Part shown: positions 33,011-43,690 of the stretch, in pieces
Numbering within the stretch: position 1 is the stretch's first letter
Layout: every line of letters starts with the position of its first letter
From: Oreohelix idahoensis
Taxonomy: Eukaryota; Mollusca; Gastropoda; Stylommatophora; Oreohelicidae
NCBI GenBank assembly: GCA_024509875.1
Contig: JAMPIV010009927.1
Coordinates: 362,923-426,922, forward strand
DNA: 64,000 nt
Reading direction: 5' to 3'
The notes under the pieces: generated by a model
Seen by the model: the letters and a program-made list of their open reading frames with translations, nothing else
Database searches by the model: none
Told to the model about the DNA's origin: nothing
Position numbers and translations under genes: made by a program

Positions 33011-33882
33011 GTCTGGTGTCCTAGATTTCCTGATACATTTCTAGATTTAGGTCTGTTTTTTAACATCATAACTGACACATGTGTTTTCACATTATAGTTG
33101 TAAAGTAATTGTTTTCTTTCCCTGTTACCATCTTTGGTATAACAGAGAGGGCTGGGTTGACATAATATAAAGGTCAAAAAAAAAACAAAAAATTAAAACG
33201 GCCATATGTAATATGTATAAATTTTGTATTGACTATAGTAAATTATAGCATGTTACTAATTGTGTCATTTATATTGTTCTCAGTGCAAACTAGTACCAGG
33301 TACGCAGCGTTTGAGAGAACCTTGATGATGCCATATGTTGCCATTACTTACTTTTTGGATGATGCTTACGTTGTGACCTTCGGGATACAGCATCCTTTTG
33401 TTCCAGAGATGGAATCCCTTTTTGATAGATAATATATTTCTATTGTCAGATTACGTATAAAGACGTTAATAAATTTGGTCATGTCCATCCATTACATATG
33501 ATGATAGTATAGCATTGTACTTCGATAGATTTGTATGTGGCTATGACTTCTGGATTTATGTTGTCATTTGCCATTTCTATAATTATGATATGACATGATT
33601 TTTTGACATGTATGTAATTTTTGTTAGCATCGCCAGCAACTGAGTTTTCTTTGATGGTACCTTCCCGTGTATGTGATATTTAGAGAAAATGTTTTCTCTT
33701 ATTTTGTGAGATGATTTTTGTTCTCTCCAGACGCTCTATTTGTGCGTCGGTTGAACCTGACACTAGGTTGGTTCTTTCATCGACGCATCTTTCATGCGTT
33801 ATGAGCGTGTGGTATCTTACTCATTGAGCTATTTCAAAAAAAAAATGTTTAATTTTTTTTTTACACGAGGGGTGCGGTAATC
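33011..33882 (+). other. 3' untranslated region and polypurine-type tract, Gmr1-like element
   Basis: No domain was found. A 67-codon frame at 33229-33432 starts with a hydrophobic segment but has no envelope-like features. The tract CACGAGGGGTGCGGTAA just before the LTR start at 33883 is the best candidate for the plus-strand primer site, though it is not a clean purine run. Confidence 0.6.
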
Positions 33883-36500
33883 TGTTGCTGTAGTTTTTGA
33901 CGGGGTTATAAATGTCAATCTATTTGATATTATTTTGTATGATCAAAGTTAGAGAACTAAGTATTAACTTTGCTGTGACAGGTTGATTAGGGATTATCTT
34001 CCCTTTGTTTCGTTCATTGTTGTTGACCTGTCTTAAGACAAGGTTAGAAGTAGTCAGTTCGGGGCTGTCTGCTCATGCGCAGAGTTTTTGAGAAAAAACT
34101 GATAGACTTCCGTGGGGGAGTTGAGATCTTGGGTTCTGGTGGACAAGATGTCCATAGTTCTTCTCTACCTTATCTTGGGGAAGTTAAGCCTGTGATGTGA
34201 ATCTAATGTCAGTGTTTTCCCCAAAGATATTCTGTTCGTCGAGGGATGACGACAATTGGTAATTGTGTATTCCTGGATTCTGTTAAAGGTAATACAGACT
34301 TTATTATTACTCTTTACGCATCGTATGCAGAACATTGTAAGGCTACTTGGCTGTGAGTATGGCTCACAGACTGTTTTGATGCGGAATCCATTAGGTGTGC
34401 TCAAGGGAGCCATCCTAAGACTATTTATCTACTTTTTTGAACAGAAGCCCAATGATGATGATATATATATACATTGAGGGAAACCGCAGGTTGGCGGTAA
34501 TACTTGTGCATGGATGATCATGCCTACCTTGAGGAATACATAGCTGGTTACAGATAGAGGCCCGCCATTTTGGCCAATATTTTTCAGCAAGAGAAGATGA
34601 ACGTGACGTATTATGCCAATTGAATTGCAGCCTTATTGTTATTGTTAGGCATATTTAAAAGCCCGCCTTTTGCTGTGCGGCAAGTCTACAGGGAAACTGA
34701 CGTGTTCAGTCAGTCATAACTGGATGAGATTACAACTAGAACATCGAACTGACAGGCCGTAAATGTCCTGTTGTAATAGATGCTCTATATGTTTGAATGC
34801 TAGATGTCATCACCATCTTTATTATTATTACCATGAACTATGCTGCAATCTTGTGAAGTGACTGTGAGTGTAACGTCGTCTATGTCCGATATTAAATGCT
34901 TGTAACGTGACCAGTCGTTCACAACACGTCATTGACTTCTTCATGTGGATAGATGGATGTATTGTGTAGTCTCTGAATCATATACACCTTCGCGTCTTCT
35001 GTATCCTACACTCACACATGATGTCAACACCTCCACATCTCCAGTACTACACATTTACAGCCATACATGGTGTCTGAGTTAGTGTCAACATCCCCCTTGT
35101 CAGCGCCCCAATAGTTGGCAACCTGACCTGGACAACTTAACACTGTACTGGAGCGAGGCAAGCCTTGTTACGTGTTAGTGGCAGTACTACGTAAGCAGAT
35201 CGTCAACACACAAGTGTTAAGGTCAAAGGGGAATGATACGTACTATACTGATTATACAGTGTGAATTCAGGGTTGTCGCACTTGTTAGCTGGTTTAATTG
35301 TGAGTTGTTTAAACATTTATATGTTAGAAAACAGAGTGTACAGAAAGCGTGTGAGCGCTGGTCATGTAGTTATTCCGTACTGGTTTCGGCCGGCTGTGAA
35401 TAGCTCACGGGGTGTCCGTGAACAGCCGGGTCCGGTGACTGTTTTTGTGCGGGAAATGTGTCATCCCGTGGCAGTCTAAGTTGGGCGGTTGACTGGAGTC
35501 AGCCCTGTATCTTGTGTGTGTTCCCAAGGGTAGTGTAAGGGAACGATATTTGGCCATTTTTCGAGGTGTACTAGTACTTGCCTATGTAGATGTGATAAAT
35601 CTGCAGATAAGATGTGATAAATCTGCAGATAAGATGTGATAAGGGAAGAATAAGGTGTACTTTATGTTAAGGACATGTTCTGAGGCCTTGGTGTATACAG
35701 GCCGATGTTTTGGGATCATATTTACCTCCCTGATAGATTTCTATTGTGCAGGAACGGCGCTAGGAGATAGTTAGGCCATTGTTCCTTATGAAGGGAGAGT
35801 TATCGAAGAGATTATAAGGCCAGGAGTTGTGTAGGCCAGATTACTTATAGACTACAGAGAGGACAGTCTTTTGAGTATCTATAGATCTAAGCCTGGGTGG
35901 CGTTTTGTAACTGCAGTGTCAGCAGTCGTTCTGGTGGAACATTAGAACTGCGAATATATATAGATCTAAGCCTGGGTGGCGTTTTGTAACTGCAGTGTCA
36001 GCAGTCGTTCTGGTGAATTTACTGATGTAACATTAGAACTGCGATGTAAACAGGTTTACTGGGCTTTTTTCATACTGAACAGCTGTAACATTCTGCGCAA
36101 TTGATTATTATTGATTTTTGTGTATCCTGTTGTACCTGTGTAGTGTATCGTATCGGATTGATGTTGCTGTGTGAATAAATCATGTGCTGTCAATTGGAAA
36201 TGAACACTAGTCTGATTCGTTGATCTATGCTTGACAGTACAGGGTGAGTGACTGTACCTTTCATACCACTCACTATAGACTTTATACACAGGGACAATAC
36301 AGAGCTAACCTATTTATCATCTGCTCTGTGTGGGCGCATGTACTACAACAGTCTAATCACATCAAGAGGGATATAATTTATCACCATTGTATATACCAAG
36401 ATTTACAGTCTTTATCAACAAGTCCATAACATTGGTACCTATACCAGTCAGTAACATTTCTGCTGTATGAAAATCGACCTATACAAATCTGAACTTTACA
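33883..36500 (+). repeat. 3' LTR of the Gmr1-like element (split by a solo LTR)
   Basis: It starts TGTTGCTGTAG and ends CTTTACA, matching the 5' LTR. It consists of 33883-35214 plus 36423-36500, with an unrelated solo LTR between. It preserves the empty site of the LINE that sits in the 5' LTR. Confidence 0.92.
35215..36417. mobile_element. Solo LTR of a third LTR retrotransposon
   Basis: A 1203-bp insertion begins TGTTAAGGTC, ends CTTTATCA, and is flanked by ACAAG on both sides (35210-35214 and 36418-36422). The 5' LTR has a single ACAAG at the same site (about 26985-27000). TG...CA ends and a 5-bp duplication identify it as an LTR left by LTR-LTR recombination. In plus orientation it contains AATAAA near 36175. 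It holds two internal tandem duplications: a 22-bp word with GATGTGATAAATCTGCAG near 35588-35640, and a segment of about 80 bp (TAGATCTAAGCCTGGGTGG) at about 35880-36045. No coding capacity was seen. The parent family was not recognised. Confidence 0.92.
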
Positions 36501-36505
36501 ATAGG
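36501..36505. repeat. Target site duplication ATAGG (right)
   Basis: This is the second copy of the duplication at 22626-22630, directly after the 3' LTR of the Gmr1-like element. Confidence 0.92.
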
Positions 36506-36547
36506 ACACTACAGCGGGGTACGGTGAATACTAGGTAAATAACTACA
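36506..36547 (-). repeat. Gypsy 5' LTR, outer portion
   Basis: Read on the minus strand it starts TGTAGTTATTTACC. Together with 22481-22630 it forms a plausible LTR of about 192 bp with TG...CA ends. It directly abuts the GAAGAAGAAG tail of the LINE on the right. Confidence 0.6.
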
Positions 36548-37330
36548 CTTCTTCTTCATCCACTCTCAGACGTCCACTTGAATGTTTTCAAAGAAAGCAG
36601 TAGTCAGTTTGAGGCTATTTGAATCTCTGTAGAGCTTTTCCACGAATGATGCTGGTGTCGGCCATATGAGCTTTCTCTGTTCCGCATATGTTGGGCAACT
36701 TTGAAGCAGATGTTCAGCAGTCATTTTATCAGTGCCACAGTTACACTTATCGGTAGTTCCTATCTTTAGCTTGTTGAATAGATGGTATCCCAGTCTGTTA
36801 TGGCCAGTGCGGAGTCTGAAGATGCCACTTGTTCTCTTCTATTGAGCTGGTAGTATGCATCATTTTGTGTGCGACCTGGATGCTCTACATCTCATTTGTT
36901 TCTGTATTTGGTTCTGATATAACTCTTTGCCTCCTCGAAAGTAATGCCTGCATCAGGCTGAGGTAGATTTCCACCTTCCTTTGCCAATCTGTCAATCTCT
37001 TCATTGCCGGTGATGTTACAATGATATGGGATCCATTGGATCACAACTCTTTTGAGTCGTTGATATAGTTTATGGAGAACTAGTCTGAGGTCAACCAGGT
37101 CTGCATTACTCTGGCTCTTTTCAACGTTACAATTACTGACAGTAGATCAACAAAGAAAGCAAATTGTCTCTCTGTGCTCTCCGATGTCATTATAACCTCT
37201 GCTACAGTTTTCAAGGCCTCTGCCTCTGCTCTGAAGTCACTTGAGAATTGTCCTGTTGCCACTGACAGCTCCTTTTTGTGTGCACCAGTGCTTAAGCTCA
37301 GAAAAACAACTCCACCTCCATTTTCTGTTG
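36548..37330 (-). pseudogene. LINE RNase H and zinc-knuckle C-terminus
   Basis: On the minus strand, scattered frames encode the end of a jockey-like LINE ORF2. NGGGGVVFLSLSTGA and FSSDFRAEAEALK (RNase H Glu region) lie at about 37310-37200, and a WIPYHCNITGNEEIDRLAKEG block (last His/Asp region) at about 37040-36980. A TGHNRLGYHLF-like linker follows, then a CNCGTDKMTAEHLLQSCP zinc knuckle near 36745-36690, and the end is NIQVDV plus stop near 36563. The 3' end finishes in GAAGAAGAAG. Several frame changes make it dead. It is the oldest layer of the nested structure on its left. Confidence 0.75.
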
Positions 37331-37824
37331 TATTTGTGAGAAGAACATAGAAATATACTACAGTATTGATAAACAGTACTTCTGACAGGAAGTTTTGTCA
37401 GATATAAACACCGAGTTCATCAGGAATGGAATCTAGAAGAAGGAGGAGGAACAGAAAGAGGAGATGAAGGTGATGATGATGATGATATGACGACGATGAT
37501 GATGATGATGAAGTTAAATGACAACTAGGGTAAGAAACTGTAAGTACTTAAAGAAGTATAATACTGTAGAACTCTAGGCAACATGAAACAATAGTGAGAT
37601 TTGAAGTCTGCTGATGTTGAGCGTAATCAAAACGCTGTGCCGTGATTCACAGCTGCACTGCAATATCTAAACCTCATCATGAAGAAGACATTGCCACAGA
37701 AACTACTGTTGCAAGAGGATCTGCATGCTTGGTACCGTCTTCCTGGAAGGTGACTAGGTAAAGTGGCAGCTCCATAGGAGCCAACTTTATGGGAGAGACA
37801 GAAGGGGTTATATGAGAGCGTTTG
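37331..37824. repeat. Spacer with a GAT microsatellite
   Basis: A (GAT)n run with GAC interruptions lies at about 37469-37514, preceded by GA-rich sequence from 37436. The rest of this stretch is unassigned. Confidence 0.6.
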
Positions 37825-38099
37825 AGAGCCGCGGTAGCATAGTGGTTAGTGCACTGGCTTCCTAGCTCAGTGGTCTATGGTTCGATCCCCAGATGAGGTG
37901 GGATTTTTTTAGGCCGCAAACGGCTCCTGGGTCGACCCAGCCCCAATTGGGTACCAGAGCAACTTCTGGGAAGGTTAAGGCGGCCGGCGTGCTGCTGACC
38001 ACATCACCCCAAGTGTGCCGATGGTCAAGAAAATATGGGCCTAACACCATATTCCCAATATGCCTCAATGGGCGTGTAACGGGATCCTTTACCTTTACC
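37825..38099 (+). mobile_element. SINE family A copy 2 (tRNA-headed) with 14-bp TSD
   Basis: The element is 275 bp. The head has a clear A-box (TAGCATAGTGG) and B-box (GGTTCGATCCCC) about 45 bases apart. The body shares CCGCAAACGGCTCC and GGGTCGAC with the copy at 14538-14795. The tail is a TTTACC repeat (CCTTTACCTTTACC). TATGAGAGCGTTTG flanks it at 37811-37824 and 38100-38113 without mismatch, so this is a young insertion compared with copy 1. Confidence 0.92.
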
Positions 38100-38113
38100 T
38101 ATGAGAGCGTTTG

Positions 38114-38619
38114 CAGCAGCATGAGACAAAGAGCTAACGATCAGTGGTTGTGGATCAAAGACAAGACAACACAGGACTACAGGGGACGAGACCTTGCTTG
38201 CATGGAATTAGTTTAACAAGAACTGATAACGTAAGTCTGTTTGTCTCGTCGATTCACTTTCTAACAAATTCAGGTATTCGGAAGGTTTGAATTTTACGGT
38301 TTTTTTTTTTTTTTACACCATAAAAGTTGAAGGCATATAAATAAGCGAACGATAGTACTATAAGAGAAAAGATAACAATACATCAAGAGAAAGGAAACTG
38401 GTGTCAAAATGTAAATATCAAGACAGAACACATTCGAGAAACATTGCAGCCAAGATTGTATACGGAGAAGATACATCATCTAAACTGATTAAACACTGTC
38501 TGAGAAATTCACATTCCACAATACAAAACCACGACCCGATATTACTAAAGGACGCCGGTCTATGGCTGAATGGGTCGTACCTCGAGAAAACGAAGTACAA
38601 GTAAAGGTAGTCTCATAAC
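38114..38619. other. Unassigned spacer
   Basis: A poly(T) run lies at about 38299-38315. No recognisable gene or element was seen; the short open frames on both strands at 38400-38604 overlap each other and show no domain. Confidence 0.45.
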
Positions 38620-39130
38620 AGATACTCACGTAGGGGTAAAGTGTTAGAGACGGTTTTAGCTTTATTGGGTGGATTGGCCAGTTCCAATCCTTCCTTCCCT
38701 AGCCTTCCTAATTTCAAGAGCGGTGTCAGGCAGCCTTTTTTTTTTATCAAAGGGTAGACTTGAGTATATCGCGACCTGGTGTCGAACTTGGTCACTTTGC
38801 CTCGAGAAGCAAAGTTATTTCTAAAACGTGGTGTTTTTCCAATGCGTCTCTAAGCATATGTGGTCCCATAGCAGATAATACTGTAGCAAGGGAGGGAAGT
38901 CTTGAGACTACACCGTACTAGATCCGGCTTTTTTGTTATGAGGTGGGATTGATTAGTTCCCTTCTCAGCTGCCTTGTTATCTTCCCTAACTGAAGAGCAG
39001 AGTCAGATACCCATTTACAGCTGGATAGACTTTAACGTGACGTTATCAGGTTTCGATCTCGGATCTCGGTTATTTTGCCGCCAGAGGAAATCACTCTTAA
39101 CCGGTTTCAACCGGCCGCTCTATGTACTAC
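38620..39130. repeat. Possible old repeat pair
   Basis: Two segments, about 38618-38820 and 38868-39110, share an ordered series of words. These are CATA(A/G)CAGATA, a GGTGGGATT/GGTGGATTG block, AAGAGC(G/A)G(T/A)GTCAG, and a TCGA(A/T)CT...GG(A/T)...TTTTGCC/TTTGCC end. Divergence is high, so this is a tentative call. Confidence 0.35.
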
Positions 39131-40084
39131 ATTTAATAGTGTTGCATGTCCTCCTGAGAACTGAGAAATAGTTGCGTTATGTTTCAACGTGCCAGCAAGG
39201 TTACTTTTGATTTTAACTCATTAAAGAAAGTGACTCAAACCACAAGATCTTTTATATGTAGACATGCGCCCTAATATTACCGATTGACCTTGTATCTGGG
39301 CTGAATCTCCATTCAAAAACAATACAAAAAGCCTATAAAAACAGTATGGTAAGTTTAAAAGTCTGTGAGCTCCAATTGTCTATTCTTTCATATGAATAAA
39401 AAGATCTCAGATAAAACGCAGAAACTTGTCTACTCACCTATGCTTGTGTTAAAACACTCAAACAATCGCACTCTGGTATTTATTGAATTGCTGTCCTCAT
39501 CGATTATTTTTATGACAGGTGTTGATGATGTAAATGAAATCACATTGCTATCCTAATAAAAACACGTGGTGATATTTCAGATCAAGTCTAGTAAACATTC
39601 TTGAATACGATGGATGGTATCTTTTGCTTTAATGTTTATGTTTTCAGGTGATCTAAAATTATCGTTCCCTCAGTATACATGCGTCCCTCGATGTATGCGA
39701 GGGTTACGTTGTGCCATAACTTCGAATACGGTACATTTAAATCGCGCGCACATCGAATAAATAAACCTATAGAGACAAGGGGATTGCGTGTAAAAACGTA
39801 TCATATAATATCTCATACGCATTCTAGCCACACTGAAATCATGTTAAAACATACTACTATAATCTCAGACCTAAGAGTCTTTTATATATCGGATAATCAT
39901 TTAGAGTCTTCAAGTGTGTTAAACTCCGCCCAGGAAAAAATCGCCAAAAATTCATAATCCGTTGAATTCAATTCGTACACAGTTTACAAGCTGAAATCAA
40001 AAGTCTCCAGCCTTCAGTTACCGTCACCATCTTTTGGGATATGAGCAAATACCAAACAGTCACGATTCTACTGGACACACAATC
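39131..40084. other. Unassigned AT-rich stretch
   Basis: No element, gene or RNA was recognised. Confidence 0.45.
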
Positions 40085-40682
40085 TGACACACCTGTCAGC
40101 ACCGTGGTAAAGTGTCTTTCAGCAGCGCACACAATAGTAAGGGTCAGTGGATCTTTCCATTCACGATGAGGGGTGACAGTATCCAGTCGCCATTGATAAC
40201 GAAGCTATAGCTTCTTTCTGGTGGCTTCATAAACTAATATATATTCTTTACAAATAAAAATGTTCATTTTAAAGACTTGTTTAATTTTCGTCTTTCACTG
40301 ATATCCTTAATTTGTGTAGCCATCTTTTCGGGTGTTGTTATAGTCGCTGTTTAGAATTTCCACTTACTAATGTGAGAGCTTCAAGTTGATCACACCTCTC
40401 AAAGCCATGGAAAAGTCGCTTTTCTGCTACAAATCTTCAGCATTGCACAAAATTAATAAGAGTCAGTGGACCTTTCCATTCACAATGAGGGGTGACAGTA
40501 TCCGGTTAACCATTGCTAACGAAAACATTGTTTCTTTCCAGTGAGTTTATAAATTAATATATATTCTTTGTACATGAAAAGGTCAGTTTTAAAGACTTTT
40601 TCATTTTTATCTATCACAAATATCCTTAGTTTATGTAATAATCTCTTCGGGTGTTGTTATAATAGGTGTTAAGAATATCCAC
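40085..40682. repeat. Diverged tandem duplication of about 300 bp
   Basis: The first copy (about 40085-40370) and the second (about 40390-40682) share GTCAGTGGA(T/C)CTTTCCATTC, then ATGAGGGGTGACAGTATCC, AATATATATTCTTT, TTTTAAAGACTT and TTCGGGTGTTGTTATA in the same order. Similarity is roughly 80% by eye. The unit is not seen elsewhere in the window. Confidence 0.75.
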
Positions 40683-41440
40683 ATACTAAAACATAAACAA
40701 TATTTTTACTTATTGTAAATCTGGTCTAAAATTTCTTAAGCGAATTTTATAATTTGGATTATTTCCTTGATTTAGCTAGACACTTGTTTGAGTACTGCCC
40801 TGTTTTACGCATAGAAAAATAAAGCAAACCACGCACTCTTGAATTTTTAATTAACTTGATTATGGCCCCTGATTTGTTTATATTTCTTTACTAAAAACTT
40901 TAATTACTCATAATGTCATAATTACAATATTAAATTATTAAATAATTTACTGATTATTGTATTGTCATCGGGAATACACAACTATGCCAAGTTTCAGAGA
41001 TATTGCTCATCTGGAAGTGATTGAAAAATTGATTGCAAGATTTGAAAGTGACATGAAAGTGACATACAAGTGAAGTTAAAAGCGTGTAAAAATCTAGACT
41101 TTTAAGCTGTTTAGTCAAAGTTCTCTGAATTCCAAAGTCATAACAAATCAAGTCCAGCACAAAAATCAGAATTTTCAACTCAAATATTTTGTCCATCTTA
41201 TTGGGTGCCACTGAGTCAAGGAGAACAATAATACAATAACAAAGAGGGTACAGACTTTCATAAATTTAACTAGCGTGGAATAGAAGGATTGAACTGGTAC
41301 CATAAGGCCATCAATGTGGAAATGGTTACAAGTTGCCATGCAAACACCAATATAACAAGAAATGGAAAGACCGAACGAACTTTATCTTCAATGAGTTCAG
41401 AATTGGGCGCAGGCCCTTCTAACATTCTACTCTTCCCCTC
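40683..41440. other. Unassigned AT-rich stretch
   Basis: Nothing recognisable was seen. Confidence 0.45.
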
Positions 41441-41474
41441 CCTCTCTCTCTCTCCATCTCTCTCTCTCTTTCTT

Positions 41475-41515
<41 letters not shown>
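41441..41515. repeat. CT microsatellite
   Basis: A (CT)n run carries a few TTT and CCAT interruptions, with its longest uninterrupted part at about 41481-41512. It produces low-complexity frames on both strands. Confidence 0.92.
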
Positions 41516-41517
<2 letters not shown>

Positions 41518-42822
41518 TCTAGTATACTGTATTCTTTCATTCTAAATGTACTTTAAGTATTGATTTAAAGGCATGCAACATTATAAAAGTAATATATCAT
41601 GACACATTTACAGTACCCAATCATAATCAAAATTAAATATGTTTTTAAAAAAAACAAAAATGAAAGTACTGAAAAAACCAACAAAAGCAAACAAAAATAC
41701 AAAAATAGAATAATAAGAAAACCAAAACAACCATACATTACGTCAAACATAATCTAAATGGGATGGCATTAATCAGATCTCGAGAAATATTTCAACAGTA
41801 AGCTATTGAATGAGTAAGGACTGGGCGTGTGTTTCAGGGTATGTGAAATATTGTACCAGAAATTAGCAGCTGTGAGTCCCATAGCAAAAACTGCCATAGG
41901 GAAGATATTCATAAGACACTCACTGCATAAACCTGTTGACAACATTTATATGCACTACTAGTTCTGGATCACTGAAAGAAGTGGACACAGAGATGACAAG
42001 GATGGGAAAGAAATGGGAAGATTTTGAGTTAATGGCACCTGATAGAAGGACTTGAAGGCCTACATTCTTTAGGGAACCTGAAAGTAGTGACGGTCATACG
42101 TCTCCCTTTTACTGTATGAATTTGAAAGTATTCTCGTATTTCCAAATAACCATTTTACTATACAAACAAACACGTGGCTTCAGGTAATAAATTTAACGTT
42201 GCCCGTCAGCACTTGTTAACGACAGATAAGATTTATATTTACTTCACAATTATTGACTTCATTTCGCATTAATTTCTACTAGTAACCAGCAGGTGCAACC
42301 ACAATTAATCTGTGTACTCACCCCTATTATATTAACAATAATTGCTTTAGTATTTGGAATGAACGTGGCGTGTAAAATATGATCCTGTAGGCGATATAAT
42401 AAAATATATTTTAAGAGATCGTCTATTAAGTAATAAGAAACTCTGTGCATATTATTACAAACAGGTGGTAATCCTATTTATTAGAAGTACTTCCATCTTT
42501 CCCCCCGCCCCCTTGAACAATACTGCCAACTTTCGATGGGAAGATGGCGGCTGATAATAATAATGATTATTTTTTATAAGCATCATTATCATCGTCACCT
42601 CTTTTTTTTTTTTTTTGCTCCATATGGATCATGGAGCCACAACAGCAGGTGGCCTCTTACAGGAAGCCAATGTAGACACACATGCTCCTGTCACCGTGGT
42701 TTCTGTAGCTTTATGTTTTACATAATGAAGTTGGCCCCAATTCCAGCTTCAAATTGTTCGTTCTTTACAACATGCCAGAGGGGACAGCAGCAATATTCTG
42801 TCTTTTTTCTTCTCAGGTATCC
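41516..42822. other. Unassigned stretch
   Basis: AT-rich with A-rich and T-rich runs (poly(T) near 42604-42616). No gene or element was recognised. Confidence 0.45.
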
Positions 42823-43600
42823 TCGTGGACACATACACATCAACACATCCAGGAAAAAACGGATAGACTTAATAAGTATAGCAAGCAGGTGGGCTTGAAC
42901 ATCAACTTAAAGAAGACAGAGGTCATGACGCTCAATGTGAGCAACGCTGTGCCCATATCAGTAAGGAATCAGCAACTGGAACAGACAGATGCCTTCACAT
43001 ACCTAGGATGTATAGTAACACCAGATGGCGGAGCAAGCAAAGACATCAACAACAGAATGAACAAAGCAAGAACAGCCTTTTTTAGTCTAAACAACATCTG
43101 GAAGTCCTCTCAGTACAGCACAAGCACAAAATTGGGATTATATCAGAGCTGTGTGCTTTCTGTGCTTCTCTATGGAGCGGAGAGCTGGAGAGTTACAGAG
43201 AAGGAAATGTCGAAATTGTCCTCTTTTCACACAACATGCCTAAGAAAATTCTCCGAATCTTTTGGCCGAATACCATCACCAACCAAGATCTGCTTACTCG
43301 GAGCAAGCAAGAGGACATGCACACCATCATAGCTGGCAGACGCTGGAGCTGGGTTGGCCATGTCCTCAGAAGAGACTCCGATGCCATCTCAAGAACAGCT
43401 ATGCTATGGACCCCTGAAGGAAAACGAAAGAGAGGCCGACCAAAAACAACTTGGCGGATGACTGTGGAGGCTGAGATGCAAAGAATGAACCAGAGTTGGG
43501 GCACTGTACGAAGGATGGCCGCCGACCGAGCAAAGTGGAATCAATTTGTTGTTGCCCTACAAGACGCCACCAGGCGTAATGGCCACTGACTTCTTTGACG
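42823..43600 (+). pseudogene. LINE fragment, RT C-terminus (different family from copy 1 and 2)
   Basis: Homology starts abruptly near 42825, in the RT palm-to-thumb connection (KYSKQVGLNINLKKTEVM), so the copy is 5'-truncated. It continues through FTYLGCIVTPDGG and LSVLLYGAESWRVTE. A frame change lies at about 43235-43255, and the C-terminal region follows with WSWVGHVLRRDSD and KRKRGRPKTTWRM, to a stop near 43589. The layout is like that of the RTE-like LINE near 2 kb, but the sequence is clearly another family. The tail is not well defined. It ends about 100 bp before the 468-bp array. Confidence 0.78.
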
Positions 43601-43690
43601 GTCGGTGGCTAAGGATCAAAGATCCTCGTGGACTGCACAATGCAATAAGGGGGAGTATAAGTAATACAACGCTACAGTTACACTAAATGA

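Larger units (their letters stand above)
22631..36500 (+). mobile_element. Gmr1-like LTR retrotransposon (gag-PR-IN-RT-RH), full length with nested insertions
   Basis: This is a complete element with 5-bp TSDs (ATAGG), two LTRs of about 1.4 kb once later insertions are discounted, a PBS-like site, open frames on the plus strand, and a purine-rich tract before the 3' LTR. The sequence of RT, RNase H and the GPY/F integrase domain is Ty3/gypsy type, but integrase precedes RT, the order normally seen in Ty1/copia. This arrangement is known for the Gmr1 group. The two LTRs differ at about 20-25 positions by eye (near 98% identity), so insertion is relatively recent. Without insertions the element is about 9.6 kb. 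Two or three frame changes make this copy non-functional as written. Confidence 0.9.

Noticed and set aside
33229..33432. Possible envelope-like or accessory frame after RNase H in the Gmr1-like element
   Set aside because: It has only 67 codons with one hydrophobic start segment, and no cleavage site, cysteine pattern or transmembrane anchor. The region reads as 3' untranslated.
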